Source: Luteibacter sp.
GTDB lineage: Bacteria > Pseudomonadota > Gammaproteobacteria > Xanthomonadales > Rhodanobacteraceae
Direction: 5' to 3'
Assembly (NCBI RefSeq): GCF_009912395.1
Contig: NZ_WNDO01000005.1
Coordinates: forward strand, 160,539 to 224,538
Length of the DNA: 64,000 nt
The notes beneath the pieces are model-generated. The model saw only the letters and a list, made by a program, of their open reading frames with translations. It was not told the DNA's origin and made no database searches. The position numbers and the translations under genes were made by a program. Shown one piece after another: positions 9,481 through 18,944 of this stretch. Every line of letters starts with the position of its first letter. Position 1 is the first letter of the stretch.

Positions 9481-10577
9481 CAGCCCTTGTTCCGCTTGAG
9501 CAGGAGCTGTCGCCACTCCACGATTTGTCCGAAGGTGATGGTGGTCGCGTCCTGTTTCCCGGTGTGGAATTCGCGATACCAGGCAGCGGTACGTTCGATG
9601 GTCTGCTCGACGTCCCATGCGGGATGCCAGCCAAGGTCATCTCGTGCCAGCGTGCTGTCCAGCGCCAGAAGGCGTGCCTCTTTCGCGGGATTGTCGAGAT
9701 ACTCCAGATCAGGACGGGACCACGTTTCGGCCAGGGATTCCAGTACGGCGCGGACTGTCAGTGCCCGCCCGTCGGCCGGCCCGAGGTTCCAACTGCGCGC
9801 GGTGGTGTCGGGCGAGTCGATAAGACGTGCCGCCAACATCATGTAACCCTGCACCAGGGCCAGTACATGCTGCCAGGGACGGGTAGCGTCGGGATACCTG
9901 AGGGTAAGGCTGGAGCCCTGCGTGACCGCCCGGACGAAGTCAGGTATCAGGCGGTCTTCAGACCAGTCGCCGCCACCGATGATATTGCCACCACGTGCGG
10001 TAGCTACCGGCAAAGGGCGGTCGTCCGATGTCCTGAACGCATACTGGTAGCTCTGGATGACCATCTCGGCCGCGGACTTGGACGCGCTGTACGGGTCCTT
10101 TCCGCCAAGGGGATCGTTTTCGCGATAAGGCCACGGCCATTCGCGGTTTTCGTAGACCTTGTCCGTCGTTACGCAAACGACTGCCCGCAGGCCAGGAACG
10201 TGCCTGCTGGCTTCGAGCACGTTGAGGGTGCCCATCACATTCGTATTGAATGTGTCAAAGGGTTCGCGATAGCTTTTGCGGACCAGTGGCTGGGCGGCCA
10301 GGTGAAGTACCACGTCGGGGCAGTAAGCCGACATGGCCTGTTCCAGCGCCTGACGGTCGCAAATGTCGCCGAGGATAGAGCGCATGCGTCCGTCGAGGCG
10401 GAGTTCGTGCCAAAGGCTGGGAGATGTCTCCGGTGCGAGCGAAAAACCACATACGTCAGCGCCAATATCGAGAAGCCACGCGCAAGCCCATGAACCGGTG
10501 AATCCCGTATGGCCGGTGACGAATACCTTTCTGCCCCGCAGCTTTTCCTCGAACGCAAGAAGTTCGGTATGACGCAT
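9480..10577 (-). CDS. rfbG: CDP-glucose 4,6-dehydratase
   Basis: 365 aa from the ATG at 10577, preceded on the coding strand by a GGGAAAG ribosome-binding sequence. KVFVTGHTGFTGSWACAWLL is the diagnostic N-terminal motif of RfbG, differing from dTDP-glucose dehydratases. The active-site YSASK, TTDKVYENREW and RGGNIIGGGDWSEDRLIPD follow and are also family-specific. It converts CDP-D-glucose from RfbF to CDP-4-keto-6-deoxy-D-glucose. It is the 5'-most gene of the CDP-sugar block; 138 bp separate it from the GT-C gene before it, the largest gap inside this operon. Confidence 0.95.
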   Translation of the reverse strand: MRHTELLAFEEKLRGRKVFVTGHTGFTGSWACAWLLDIGADVCGFSLAPETSPSLWHELRLDGRMRSILGDICDRQALEQAMSAYCPDVVLHLAAQPLVRKSYREPFDTFNTNVMGTLNVLEASRHVPGLRAVVCVTTDKVYENREWPWPYRENDPLGGKDPYSASKSAAEMVIQSYQYAFRTSDDRPLPVATARGGNIIGGGDWSEDRLIPDFVRAVTQGSSLTLRYPDATRPWQHVLALVQGYMMLAARLIDSPDTTARSWNLGPADGRALTVRAVLESLAETWSRPDLEYLDNPAKEARLLALDSTLARDDLGWHPAWDVEQTIERTAAWYREFHTGKQDATTITFGQIVEWRQLLLKRNKG

Positions 10578-10715
10578 GGTTCTTTCCCTGATCGGCCGGA
10601 TTCGTTGGATGGCTAGCCCCCGTCGGCGACCCGTGAGCGGGCAGGGGAGCACCAGATATCCCGTAAGTATAGCCTTACCATCCTGATCGGCTCACCCAGG
10701 GATGGGCTGGCTGAA

Positions 10716-12740
10716 TCATTCATAGGTCAGACCGATACCGCGGATATCCAGGGGTGGATGGGAGGTGGAGCCCGTGGCATCTCGTTCAGGACGGGACGCA
10801 TCATCCGTTGGGGACAGCTCGACGGTCGTGATCTGGCTCCGATTCCATAGGGTTGCCGGAATTCGGACGCTGACGGGCCCGTGCTGTTCAACCGCTTGTA
10901 TACCCACATCCTGGCCATTGACTTTGACTGTGACTGGCACGTCTTTTGCGTGGGGGGTGGATGCCACCTCGACCTGCAATACGACCGCATTCTGTGCGGA
11001 GCGCGACCGAAACTGAAGGTATACCGTCCCATCGACGTAAGCTGGCTGGGGGGACGACACCGGATCGGGTAATCCGAACGCTGCCAGTGTGCAGTCCTTT
11101 CGTAGAGCGGCGAGGGACTTGATGGCCCCTTCCAGTTCTGCAATGGGCGTCGTCGCGGTGATATGGCAGTACATGGTGGAAGAGAACCTGCGCGTGGCCA
11201 TGATGTTGCCGGCGCTGCCCACCTCCCAGACATCCACACGATCGCCTGCCGCCCGTATTGCGTGCTCATTGAATGCGTGTCTATACCCGAAAACGTAGGC
11301 CCACTGGGATGGGACCTGGAACTCGGATCCGGAGCGGTAGGCCCAGGTAGCCAGCGCTACCGTGGCAGGCCAATTCTCAACCGCGGACTGGTTGATGAGT
11401 GCCATGCGACCCGTATAGGGCAGCTGCGTGGATGGGGTCTGGTCGAAGGCGTTCGACTCACTGTTGATCGGCTCCCTGGGCATCAGGGTGGCGACGACGA
11501 TGACCATCAGCCAGGCTAGCGAGGGGGGGAGCGGCCCGGTCAATACGGGGCCTGTCAGCATGGCCAATGCCGAGACGGTGGTCGCCGCCATGACAAAAAT
11601 GATGCCGTACACGAAGTAGGAGTTGAATTCGAACAGTTGCCCGGTGATTCGACTAGACCACACGCAAGAGAGCGCTACAGCCAGCAGGCAGAAACCGACC
11701 GTCATCCGCAGTGCCTGAGCGCCGCGGTCACCGGGGTGGCGGCGTGCCACGATGGTGGTGATGGCGAACGCGCCGATGCAGGCGAGCACCATGGCCAGCA
11801 CGCGACGGGTCAGGAGTCCGATGTGCGGCAGGCCGCTTATGCCCTCCGGATGGTGATCGAAAATGAACAGCGATGCGATGGCGTTGATGGCTTGAGCCCA
11901 GCTCGGGCGCTCTCCGCCGCCACGTTTTACATAGTCCAGGATTCGGGCGGCGTTGCAGTCGGGGCATCGCCCCAGGTCGATGACGATAGGTAACAGGAAG
12001 ATCGCCATAATGAGGAGCGAGACAAGTAGCGGCTTGATGGCCTTACGCAGGATGGCGGAAGGAGATGAGCCTTCGCGACGGCATGCTTGTGCGTAGAAGG
12101 CTACCGCCACGAGCAACGGGGGGATTGACATGAGCGGTTGCGCGACATGCCCATGGCAAAGGATGCATACCATCAGGACCGACAATGGAAGCATGTTCAG
12201 CCTGCCGCAGGCTAGGAAGCTGCAGGCGACAAGAAGGAGGATATATGGCCCAAGCAGCACATGGGGCATCCACACGCTGGCAATGGCGTTGCCGGCGTAC
12301 GTCAGGACGATGGTGGCGACGATGATCAGCAGAGGCAGCACCACGGCGCGTCGCGTCGTGGTAGCAAGAAGACTGATGGCGCCAGCGATGAGGCCTGACT
12401 GGAGAAGAATGCCGGCCAAGATATCGGCCTGGTGCGCAGACGCGACAAGATGGGCCACGTCGTGGAATAACCACTGTCCGCCTGCGTACCAATAGAAAAA
12501 AAACGGTCCGGGATGATTGAAGCCCCAGCGCGAATAATTTCCATACAGGTCTGAAAAAGACCTCGCATCGATGATGTTGAGCGCATTGGCGCCGATGTCA
12601 CCGACTTCCATGATCGGCGGACCGAAAAGGAAGGTCGCATGTTGCGTGATGACAAAGGCCGCGATAAGCGCGGTTACGAAAGCGAAAATGCCCCAGGAGA
12701 ACCGGCTGGGATGCTGGATGGTCATGGTATCGATACCCAT
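10716..12740 (-). CDS. GT-C-like polytopic membrane glycosyltransferase
   Basis: 674 aa if started at the ATG at 12740, 17 bp after the gtrA stop; an ATG at 12725 is the alternative and neither has a clear Shine-Dalgarno. After the first membrane segment comes PPIMEVGDIGANAL (D48) and RWGFNHPGPFFFYWYAGG, the first-loop region of GT-C proteins. About ten membrane segments follow, then a soluble C-terminal domain from about residue 460 with VKVNGQDVG and a final DIRGIGLTYE strand like the tails of the two other GT-C proteins here. Adjacent gtrA suggests a Gtr-type serotype-converting transferase that uses a lipid-linked sugar in the periplasm. Acceptor and sugar are unknown. Confidence 0.7.
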   Translation of the reverse strand: MGIDTMTIQHPSRFSWGIFAFVTALIAAFVITQHATFLFGPPIMEVGDIGANALNIIDARSFSDLYGNYSRWGFNHPGPFFFYWYAGGQWLFHDVAHLVASAHQADILAGILLQSGLIAGAISLLATTTRRAVVLPLLIIVATIVLTYAGNAIASVWMPHVLLGPYILLLVACSFLACGRLNMLPLSVLMVCILCHGHVAQPLMSIPPLLVAVAFYAQACRREGSSPSAILRKAIKPLLVSLLIMAIFLLPIVIDLGRCPDCNAARILDYVKRGGGERPSWAQAINAIASLFIFDHHPEGISGLPHIGLLTRRVLAMVLACIGAFAITTIVARRHPGDRGAQALRMTVGFCLLAVALSCVWSSRITGQLFEFNSYFVYGIIFVMAATTVSALAMLTGPVLTGPLPPSLAWLMVIVVATLMPREPINSESNAFDQTPSTQLPYTGRMALINQSAVENWPATVALATWAYRSGSEFQVPSQWAYVFGYRHAFNEHAIRAAGDRVDVWEVGSAGNIMATRRFSSTMYCHITATTPIAELEGAIKSLAALRKDCTLAAFGLPDPVSSPQPAYVDGTVYLQFRSRSAQNAVVLQVEVASTPHAKDVPVTVKVNGQDVGIQAVEQHGPVSVRIPATLWNRSQITTVELSPTDDASRPERDATGSTSHPPLDIRGIGLTYE

Positions 12741-12757
12741 ACAGGGAGAGGTGGTCC

Positions 12758-13165
12758 TCAGCGAAAGGAAAGGTGTTTGTGGCCGAGGTAGCTGGTCACG
12801 ACCGGGACAGCCACGCCGACCGCATGGGCGCAAAGCTCGGGGTACCAGGACCATCCGATCAATGGCAGGAACCAACGGGCCAGAAGCAAGCTTATTGCCA
12901 ATGTCTGGATGACGGCGAACAGATTCACCACTACGAACCAGACGGCCTGGCGGCCTACGGAGTGCGCACTCGCCTGGAATACAAGGCGGCGATTGAGGTA
13001 GAAGGCGGTGATCATGCCCAGGCAGTACGCGACGACGATCGCGGGCGCATAGGCCATCATCTGGCTTAGCGCGATGCGAGAGCCGAAGTTGACCACTGCG
13101 GCAAAACCACCAACCGCCAGGAATTTCAGAAAGCGTATATGAGCAGGAGACAGGGCGCGGATCAT
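12758..13165 (-). CDS. GtrA-family lipid-linked sugar flippase
   Basis: 135 aa with four membrane segments. [36 protein letters not shown] and the C-terminal [13 protein letters not shown] match the GtrA/PF04138 family closely in sequence and length. GtrA proteins are thought to flip undecaprenyl-phosphate-linked sugars to the periplasm. The start overlaps the stop of the preceding oxidoreductase by 4 bp, and the GT-C gene follows 17 bp later. It could serve either the GtrB-made lipid-linked sugar or the lipid-linked furanose inferred from the DprE genes. Confidence 0.9.
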   Translation of the reverse strand: MIRALSPAHIRFLKFLAVGGFAAVVNFGSRIALSQMMAYAPAIVVAYCLGMITAFYLNRRLVFQASAHSVGRQAVWFVVVNLFAVIQTLAISLLLARWFLPLIGWSWYPELCAHAVGVAVPVVTSYLGHKHLSFR

Positions 13166-14490
13166 GCCGATCCTGCGCCCTGATCCACCTGAACAGGGGA
13201 CGCCACGGCCTCCCGGGCCATCATCCGGCCGAAATCGATGCTTTCGGAGATGCCTCGATCCTCGGGGTAATAGTGCGACGTGTCCGCGGCCCAGAGTCCC
13301 TGAACGGGTAACTTTCGGAACGGAATGTCATCCAGGTACCCCGGCGGACAGATCGGCTGGGCATAGCGATATCGGCTGGCGCGAATGTCGATGAAGTCGG
13401 CATCCGTCAGCCCCGGATTGATGGTCTTGAGATAACGTTTCACCTTCGCGGTGAAGACCTCATCGGCATCGCCATACTTCGGGTGCTCACCCGGCATGTA
13501 GAAGGGAACATAGATGATGTGCGCATCGAGCGGACGAAGATTGGTGTACTCGACCAATCCTGGGATATCCATGTCTTCGTCGTTGACGTTCAACCAGAAG
13601 TTTTCCGTCACGGCTTTCTTCAACTTGGCGATGACGCATACGACAGCGATGTTCTTTAGGCGGGAATATTGTTCCAGGATATCCGGCGGCAGGTCGGGCA
13701 TCAGCCGGGGAACCAGGGGTAGCGGTGTCGTGCTGATCACTTTCTCGAACGACTCAAGCCCCTGCGCGGTTTCGACGCCCATGACGGCGCCGTCGTTCAT
13801 GACGACTTTCTTAACCGGGCTGGATAGCCGGAACTCTCCTCCGTGGGCCTCGATCCAGGATTGCATGGTCTTGAGGAGCGTTTCGGATCCTCCGTCGAGA
13901 TAACCGAGTTTTTCGCGGAAGATGTCGTATCGCGAGTTGCCTATACGACGGATTCGACTCCATATCCAGGCAGCGGAAAGGTTGTCGCTGTAGTCGTAGA
14001 ATTTGTAGTCGAAAAGGCGCCGCCAGAGGACGTTCCATGCCTCCTCGCCGACCCAGCGGCGGATCCATCCTGTCGCTTCGACATGATCCAGGGGCCGCCA
14101 ATCCTTGCGCTTGGTCGAAAAAAACGCGTGCAGGCCGTAGCGAATCTTGGCGATCAGGCCAAGACCCTTGAAGCGCAGCAGGGCCATGGGGTTTCCCCAG
14201 GGCTGCAGGCGCTTTTGATACCAATAACCCATCCGAGTTTCCGTCCATCGCATACGGTCCGAAAGACCCAGCTCGGACAGGACATCCAGGAACCCTCGAT
14301 CCGAAGTGCAATGGAAATGGTAGTAGCGCTCGATCTGAAGGCCCGAGAAATCGAACGTGGCGGTCATCCCACCGACACGGTCGTCAGCCTCGAATACCAC
14401 CGGTTGGTGTCCGTCGCGGACCAGCTGGTAGGCGACGGCCAAGCCCATCGGGCCCGCTCCGATGACGGCAATGCGTTGTGGCTTGTTCAT
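13162..14490 (-). CDS. FAD/NAD(P)-dependent oxidoreductase, UGM-like
   Basis: 442 aa from the ATG at 14490, which has GGAAAATCAA directly upstream on the coding strand. The N-terminus has [30 protein letters not shown] and [17 protein letters not shown], the FAD-binding region shared with the 4421-5755 product. The C-terminal [21 protein letters not shown] is the second FAD contact region of the amine-oxidase superfamily. Two such paralogues in one operon suggest two related steps or a heteromeric enzyme. The substrate is not known. It overlaps gtrA by 4 bp. Confidence 0.7.
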   Translation of the reverse strand: MNKPQRIAVIGAGPMGLAVAYQLVRDGHQPVVFEADDRVGGMTATFDFSGLQIERYYHFHCTSDRGFLDVLSELGLSDRMRWTETRMGYWYQKRLQPWGNPMALLRFKGLGLIAKIRYGLHAFFSTKRKDWRPLDHVEATGWIRRWVGEEAWNVLWRRLFDYKFYDYSDNLSAAWIWSRIRRIGNSRYDIFREKLGYLDGGSETLLKTMQSWIEAHGGEFRLSSPVKKVVMNDGAVMGVETAQGLESFEKVISTTPLPLVPRLMPDLPPDILEQYSRLKNIAVVCVIAKLKKAVTENFWLNVNDEDMDIPGLVEYTNLRPLDAHIIYVPFYMPGEHPKYGDADEVFTAKVKRYLKTINPGLTDADFIDIRASRYRYAQPICPPGYLDDIPFRKLPVQGLWAADTSHYYPEDRGISESIDFGRMMAREAVASPVQVDQGAGSA

Positions 14491-14504
14491 TTGATTTTCC
14501 GATA

Positions 14505-15449
14505 TCAGCGCTTGAGGACGATGGCCGAATAGCGCGGATCGCAATAGCTCTCACGCACGGCCTCGGCAAAGGACGTCTGGGTTACGCCGAAGATTTGCGC
14601 TGTATCGACGCCTTTGAAGTCATCCCCTGCGCTGAGTGCTTTCAATTGATCGGCGGTGAAGGGGGGTTTTCCGCTAAACAATGCATATACCTTGAGGAGA
14701 AATGCGAAAAGCCCGTAGGGAATATGTACGATGGCGGTACGGAGCCCCTTCGCTTTCTTGATTGTCCGGATAATGTCGACATAGTCGATTCGGGTATCAC
14801 CCACGACGTCGTAGATCTCGCCATTGCGCTCGCGAAGAATGCAATCGACGATGCAGCGGCAAAAATCGCGCTCATACAAGGGCTGCCGCATGTAGCGGCC
14901 GTCACCGGGTATGGGGAATACGGGGGTTCGGGCCATGAATCGCGATAGCCAGCCAAAATGCTTCGGATCGAACCAGCCGAACATCAGCGTGGGGCGCAGC
15001 ACGCAGTGCCGCATACCCGAGGAAACGACGAGTTCCTCTTGCGCCCGCTTGGTCTCAGTGTAGTCGTCCACCGCCACGGAGATCACCACCGACGAGCTGA
15101 TATGGACGATGTAAGGCGTTCCGTGCCGTTGGGCTGCCGCCAGTACCAGGCGCGTAGCATCAATATTATTGCGTATGAATACATCACGAAATTTGCTGGT
15201 GATCTGGGCATGCAATTGGACTAGGCAATCCGCACCCTCGAAGGCTTGTTCCCAGTCGCCGGGCACGGCCAGATCGGCCTGGATGACTTCGACGTCCGGA
15301 TGGAGCTGTCGAAGGATGCCCAGGTTGTATTCGTGCTTGTCGATCGCGACGATTCGAACGAATCCATGACTCTTCAGTTCGACGATAAGATTCTGTCCGA
15401 CCAGTCCGGCGGCACCCGTAATGACGATCTTGCTGTGTTCGCTAGGCAT
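14505..15449 (-). CDS. NAD-dependent epimerase/dehydratase (extended SDR)
   Basis: 314 aa from the ATG at 15449, two bases after the DprE2-like stop. [19 protein letters not shown] is the cofactor motif. In the active-site region the usual YxxxK appears as YTETK, with HISSSVVIS before it. The C-terminal half contains a hydrophobic stretch ([19 protein letters not shown]), as in sterol-dehydrogenase-like or membrane-associated SDRs. It stands between the DprE genes and the UGM-like enzyme, so it may act on a nucleotide- or lipid-linked sugar. The exact reaction is not deducible. Confidence 0.7.
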   Translation of the reverse strand: MPSEHSKIVITGAAGLVGQNLIVELKSHGFVRIVAIDKHEYNLGILRQLHPDVEVIQADLAVPGDWEQAFEGADCLVQLHAQITSKFRDVFIRNNIDATRLVLAAAQRHGTPYIVHISSSVVISVAVDDYTETKRAQEELVVSSGMRHCVLRPTLMFGWFDPKHFGWLSRFMARTPVFPIPGDGRYMRQPLYERDFCRCIVDCILRERNGEIYDVVGDTRIDYVDIIRTIKKAKGLRTAIVHIPYGLFAFLLKVYALFSGKPPFTADQLKALSAGDDFKGVDTAQIFGVTQTSFAEAVRESYCDPRYSAIVLKR

Positions 15450-15451
15450 GG

Positions 15452-16189
15452 TCAGAGACGGAGACGTTTGAAGATGGATTCGGGAATACTGCGAATGATG
15501 ATCATGATGCCTTGCCAGAACCATGGCAGGTAAACGCTCGACAGCCTCTTATCCAGGGCGTTGACAATGCCACTAGCGACCGCGGATGGCTTCGCCCATA
15601 GCGCACCTTTCTTGAAGTCCCTGGTCATGGGTGTATCCACGAAGCCGGGTTTGATTGTCAGGACATTTACGCCGTGATGCGAGAGCCGCTGCCGTAGGCC
15701 ACTCAGGAACGTGGTGACGGCAGCCTTCGCCGAACCATATAGATAGTTATTGGCTCGCCCACGGTCTCCAGCCACGGAGGATATGACGGCGATGCTGCCT
15801 TTCCCGGCCTGCTCCATGCGTTGGGCGGCGAGGGTCAACAATGCGATGGTCGAGGTCGCGTTCGTAGCGAACTCCCGAAGGGCGATGTCGACGGCTATCT
15901 CGCACTGGTGCTGGTCCGGTAGCGTGCCATGAGCGATCAGCAGGACGTCGATACCTCCGAGTTCGTTCCAGGCGCGGTCTAACATCGATGCGTGCTCCTG
16001 GATCTCGTTGACGTCCAGGCTTGCGTGACCGACAGCGACTGCACCGCGGACACCAAGGTCGTCCGCCATGGCCTGGAGCTTGCTGGAAGAGCGTCCCCAC
16101 AGGAACAGCCGCGCCCCCCGCTTCGCGTAAATGCGGGCGACAGCTTCTGCGATAGCCGATGTCGCGCCGATGATGAGCACTCGTTGCAT
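15452..16189 (-). CDS. DprE2-like decaprenylphosphoryl-2-keto-pentose reductase (SDR)
   Basis: 245 aa from the ATG at 16189. VLIIGATSAIAEAVARIY is the NADH-binding motif; catalytic residues occur in AVISSVAGDRGRANNYLYGSAK (Ser, Tyr-x-x-x-Lys, given here in two parts: ISSVAG and YGSAK). The C-terminus MIIIRSIPESIFKRLRL closely mirrors the end of mycobacterial DprE2 (MVLRHIPRSIFRKLPI, from memory), and the ERGRAN-type stretch after the Ser is also shared. Family role: reduces the 2-keto intermediate made by DprE1 to polyprenyl-phosphoryl-D-arabinose. The gene follows the DprE1-like gene directly (2 bp apart), so the pair is very likely functional together. Confidence 0.85.
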   Translation of the reverse strand: MQRVLIIGATSAIAEAVARIYAKRGARLFLWGRSSSKLQAMADDLGVRGAVAVGHASLDVNEIQEHASMLDRAWNELGGIDVLLIAHGTLPDQHQCEIAVDIALREFATNATSTIALLTLAAQRMEQAGKGSIAVISSVAGDRGRANNYLYGSAKAAVTTFLSGLRQRLSHHGVNVLTIKPGFVDTPMTRDFKKGALWAKPSAVASGIVNALDKRLSSVYLPWFWQGIMIIIRSIPESIFKRLRL

Positions 16190-16191
16190 GG

Positions 16192-17499
16192 TTACTCCGT
16201 GACCCTGCGCCAGAAGCTTGACGACAAACCGGGGTCGATGAATCGGGAGAATGCCTCCCACGATGGATAATATTTGCGGAAGCTCGGGCCGCTCATCCGC
16301 GCATCTTTGGCGGGATATACGGCTCCACCCACGTCGGCGACGATGGCGTCGAGACGATCCAGCAATGGGAGCGTGCGCTGGTCCCCCAAGGGAAAGTCCA
16401 GCGCCAGTGTCGTGCCTTCGCGCGGAAAGGACAGCAGGCCGCAGGACGGCTTGGCGCCGAATTGCTTGAGCACGGCAAGGAAGGAGCCGCCGCCTTCGTT
16501 ACCTATGGTTCGCACCAGCTCTCTCATGGTGGTTTCCGCCGCCGTAGGCGGCACCACACACTGGTACTGGACGAAACCCTTCGGCCCGTAGATCCGATTC
16601 CAGTCGGAGATACCGTCGAGCGGGTAGAAAAATGGCTGGTAGTGGACCGTATCGTGGCGGACGCTCTTGCGCTGACGATGATAGTAAAGCCAGTTGAAAA
16701 TGCGCAGGCTGTACGGGTTGATCAGGGAAAGAGGCGGCGTTACGGGTACGCCGATGCGTTGCCGGGGAGGGCTTGCCGGTGCGTCCGACGGATTTGGCGC
16801 GTGGTTGGCCCGGCTGAACAGTCCACGACCCAGGGCATTTCCTTGTGCCGCGCAGTCGATCCAAGACACCGTGTATTCGTAGTCCTGATTCGATGCCTGG
16901 GACAACTCGAAGAACGTATCCAGGTTGGCGAACCGATGGCTCTCGGCAGACATCCATGGGCTGGCAATGCGGCGCAGGGCGATAGTGGCCCATGTGATCA
17001 CGCCGGTCAGCCCTAGGCCGCCTATCGTGGCGGAGAACCAGTCGGACTGTTCGTCAGGAGAACACCGGATGCGGCTTCCATCCGTGCGGAGGAGTTCAAA
17101 GGCCAGAACGTGATGGCCAAACGTCCCGGCGCGATGATGGTTCTTGCCATGCACATCGTTGGCGATGGCGCCTCCGACAGTAATGAAGCGTGTCCCTGGG
17201 GTGACCGGCAGAAACCAGCCCTGCGGAACGACAAGGTCCAGGATGTCGGAAAACAGGACACCGGCTTCGCAGGTCAGGATGCCTGTGGTGGGATCGAAGG
17301 CGATGAAGCGATCCAGTCCTCGTATGGCATACAGCGTGCCCCCGTCGTTCAGGCAACTATCGCCATAGCTTCTGGCGTTGCCGATCGGCAGCGCGAACCC
17401 GTGATCGGGTTGGGGAAGGGGTGCATGTCGATCGAGCAAGGTGACGACCTGCTCGGTCGTCACGGGATAGCGCCCCCATGAGCGTCCCACCCGGCGCAT
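16192..17499 (-). CDS. DprE1-like FAD-dependent polyprenylphosphoryl-ribose 2'-oxidase
   Basis: 435 aa. The FAD-binding PCMH-type domain shows GNARSYGDSCLNDGG (40-54), PGTRFITVGGAIANDVHGKNHH (101-122; H117 corresponds to the conserved His of DprE1) and IGGLGLTGVI. The C-terminal half has LLSFPREGTTLALDFPL and VYPAKDARM (K398, the conserved active-site Lys). The position that is Cys387 in Mycobacterium tuberculosis DprE1, within NVCVDFPI, is Ala366 here. Family role: epimerisation of decaprenylphosphoryl-ribose to arabinose with DprE2. Start and the UbiA stop share one base. In Gram-negatives such genes are known from D-arabinofuranose-decorated pili and Nod factors. Confidence 0.88.
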   Translation of the reverse strand: MRRVGRSWGRYPVTTEQVVTLLDRHAPLPQPDHGFALPIGNARSYGDSCLNDGGTLYAIRGLDRFIAFDPTTGILTCEAGVLFSDILDLVVPQGWFLPVTPGTRFITVGGAIANDVHGKNHHRAGTFGHHVLAFELLRTDGSRIRCSPDEQSDWFSATIGGLGLTGVITWATIALRRIASPWMSAESHRFANLDTFFELSQASNQDYEYTVSWIDCAAQGNALGRGLFSRANHAPNPSDAPASPPRQRIGVPVTPPLSLINPYSLRIFNWLYYHRQRKSVRHDTVHYQPFFYPLDGISDWNRIYGPKGFVQYQCVVPPTAAETTMRELVRTIGNEGGGSFLAVLKQFGAKPSCGLLSFPREGTTLALDFPLGDQRTLPLLDRLDAIVADVGGAVYPAKDARMSGPSFRKYYPSWEAFSRFIDPGLSSSFWRRVTE

Positions 17500-18944
17500 C
17501 AGATCGCCGACCCGACAATGACCGCGGCTATGACACCCAGGATGCGGCTAGTCTTGTCCATGACAGCGAACACGACGGGATCGTCGTGCATGACACCTCG
17601 GTGCGCTATGGCCCAGGTCCGGCTTATCCAGTAAAGCAGTAACGGACAAAGCATCCACAGGTAATGGGGATGCCGATAGAGCGAGAGGCTCGCTGTGCTC
17701 TCAACGTAAAGCGCGAGCACAAGCACCGCCATGTAGCCACTGGCGCTTCCCATGGACTGGATGAGAGGGATATCGTCCACATCGTATCCGCGTCCACTGG
17801 CCTGGACCTTGCCGGCGGACTGGAGGGTCAGAAGTTCGACATAGCGCTTCACCATCGCGAGGCTCAGGAATATGAACATCGAGAAGGCAAGCAGCCAGAA
17901 CGACGGTTTGGAATGAATGGCGGCGGTTCCGGCCAGTATCCGCGTGGTGTAGAGACCTGCCAGCACTACCACGTCGAGCATCATGATGCGTTTCAAACGT
18001 ACGGAGTATGCCGTGGTCAGTACGTAATACCCGGCGAGCACGGCGATAAAATGATAGGGGAGCAGGGTAGACAGGGCGAAGGCTGTCACCAAGAGCAGGA
18101 CGGCCACCGCGGGACCTGCCGCTAGCGGCAGGTTACCCGCTGCGAAGGGACGGTGACGTTTGCGGTGATGCTGTCGATCGGCGGCAAGATCGAGTAGATC
18201 GTTGGTGAGGTACACGCTGGACGCGCAGAGTCCGAACGTAAGGAATGCAAGTACGGAAGCGGAGAGGGCTTCTACATCGAATACACGATGGGAGGCCAGC
18301 AGGGGCAGGAACACGAGTACGTTCTTGATCCACTGGTGTATGCGAAGCGCCTTGGCCCAGGCACGGGGGCCTCCACGTCGGATGACAAAACGTCTTTCGA
18401 CGGCGCTCACTTTGGCGGCTGCCGTGGACAAGGCATGGCCGTGCTCCACCACGAGCGCTGCATGCGCGTGTTGCCACACCATCAGGTCGACCGGTGCATT
18501 GCCGACGTAGTCGAACCCCTTCTCGCCGAAACGTTCCGTCAGGATGCGTGCTTTATTCGCGCCCGCGAGATTCAGTTGACCGTCACTGGCTAGGACCTCG
18601 TCGAAGACGCCGACGTGGGTGGCCACCGGGGCTGCGAGCATCGCATCGGAGGCGGTACACAGGACGATGCGGCGATAGCCGCGCTGCTCCCGCAACCAGT
18701 CGATAATTTCGTGGTTATAGGGCAGCGCGGCAGGATTCAGCTCGACGCGAAGGGCGATTTGTTGCTTGAGGTAGGCTTTGCCGCGGAGCAACCAGACAAG
18801 CATCAGGAAAAATGCAAAAGGCTGACGCGCCAGCAGCATCAACGCGGATTCCACTAGTAAGTCCGAACGGATCAGCGTTCCGTCAAGATCCACGCAGAGT
18901 GGGATTCCTTCTGCTTTTGTGTTGTCCATCGCGACGTACACCAT
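17499..18944 (-). CDS. HAD phosphatase - UbiA prenyltransferase fusion (DPPR-synthase-like)
   Basis: 481 aa. Residues 14-180 form a HAD-like phosphatase with the nucleophile motif DLDGT (19-23), TAS at 97-99 and YVGNAPVDLMVW near 146-157. Residues 195-481 are a polytopic UbiA-family prenyltransferase with IHQWIKN (202-208) and NDLLDLAADRQHHRKRHRP (248-266), the Asp-rich diphosphate/Mg site. Downstream DprE1 and DprE2 homologues suggest that UbiA attaches 5-phosphoribose from PRPP to polyprenyl phosphate and that the HAD domain may remove the 5-phosphate. The second point is inference. First gene of the large operon; ATG at 18944, with an in-frame alternative at 18929. Confidence 0.85.
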   Translation of the reverse strand: MVYVAMDNTKAEGIPLCVDLDGTLIRSDLLVESALMLLARQPFAFFLMLVWLLRGKAYLKQQIALRVELNPAALPYNHEIIDWLREQRGYRRIVLCTASDAMLAAPVATHVGVFDEVLASDGQLNLAGANKARILTERFGEKGFDYVGNAPVDLMVWQHAHAALVVEHGHALSTAAAKVSAVERRFVIRRGGPRAWAKALRIHQWIKNVLVFLPLLASHRVFDVEALSASVLAFLTFGLCASSVYLTNDLLDLAADRQHHRKRHRPFAAGNLPLAAGPAVAVLLLVTAFALSTLLPYHFIAVLAGYYVLTTAYSVRLKRIMMLDVVVLAGLYTTRILAGTAAIHSKPSFWLLAFSMFIFLSLAMVKRYVELLTLQSAGKVQASGRGYDVDDIPLIQSMGSASGYMAVLVLALYVESTASLSLYRHPHYLWMLCPLLLYWISRTWAIAHRGVMHDDPVVFAVMDKTSRILGVIAAVIVGSAI

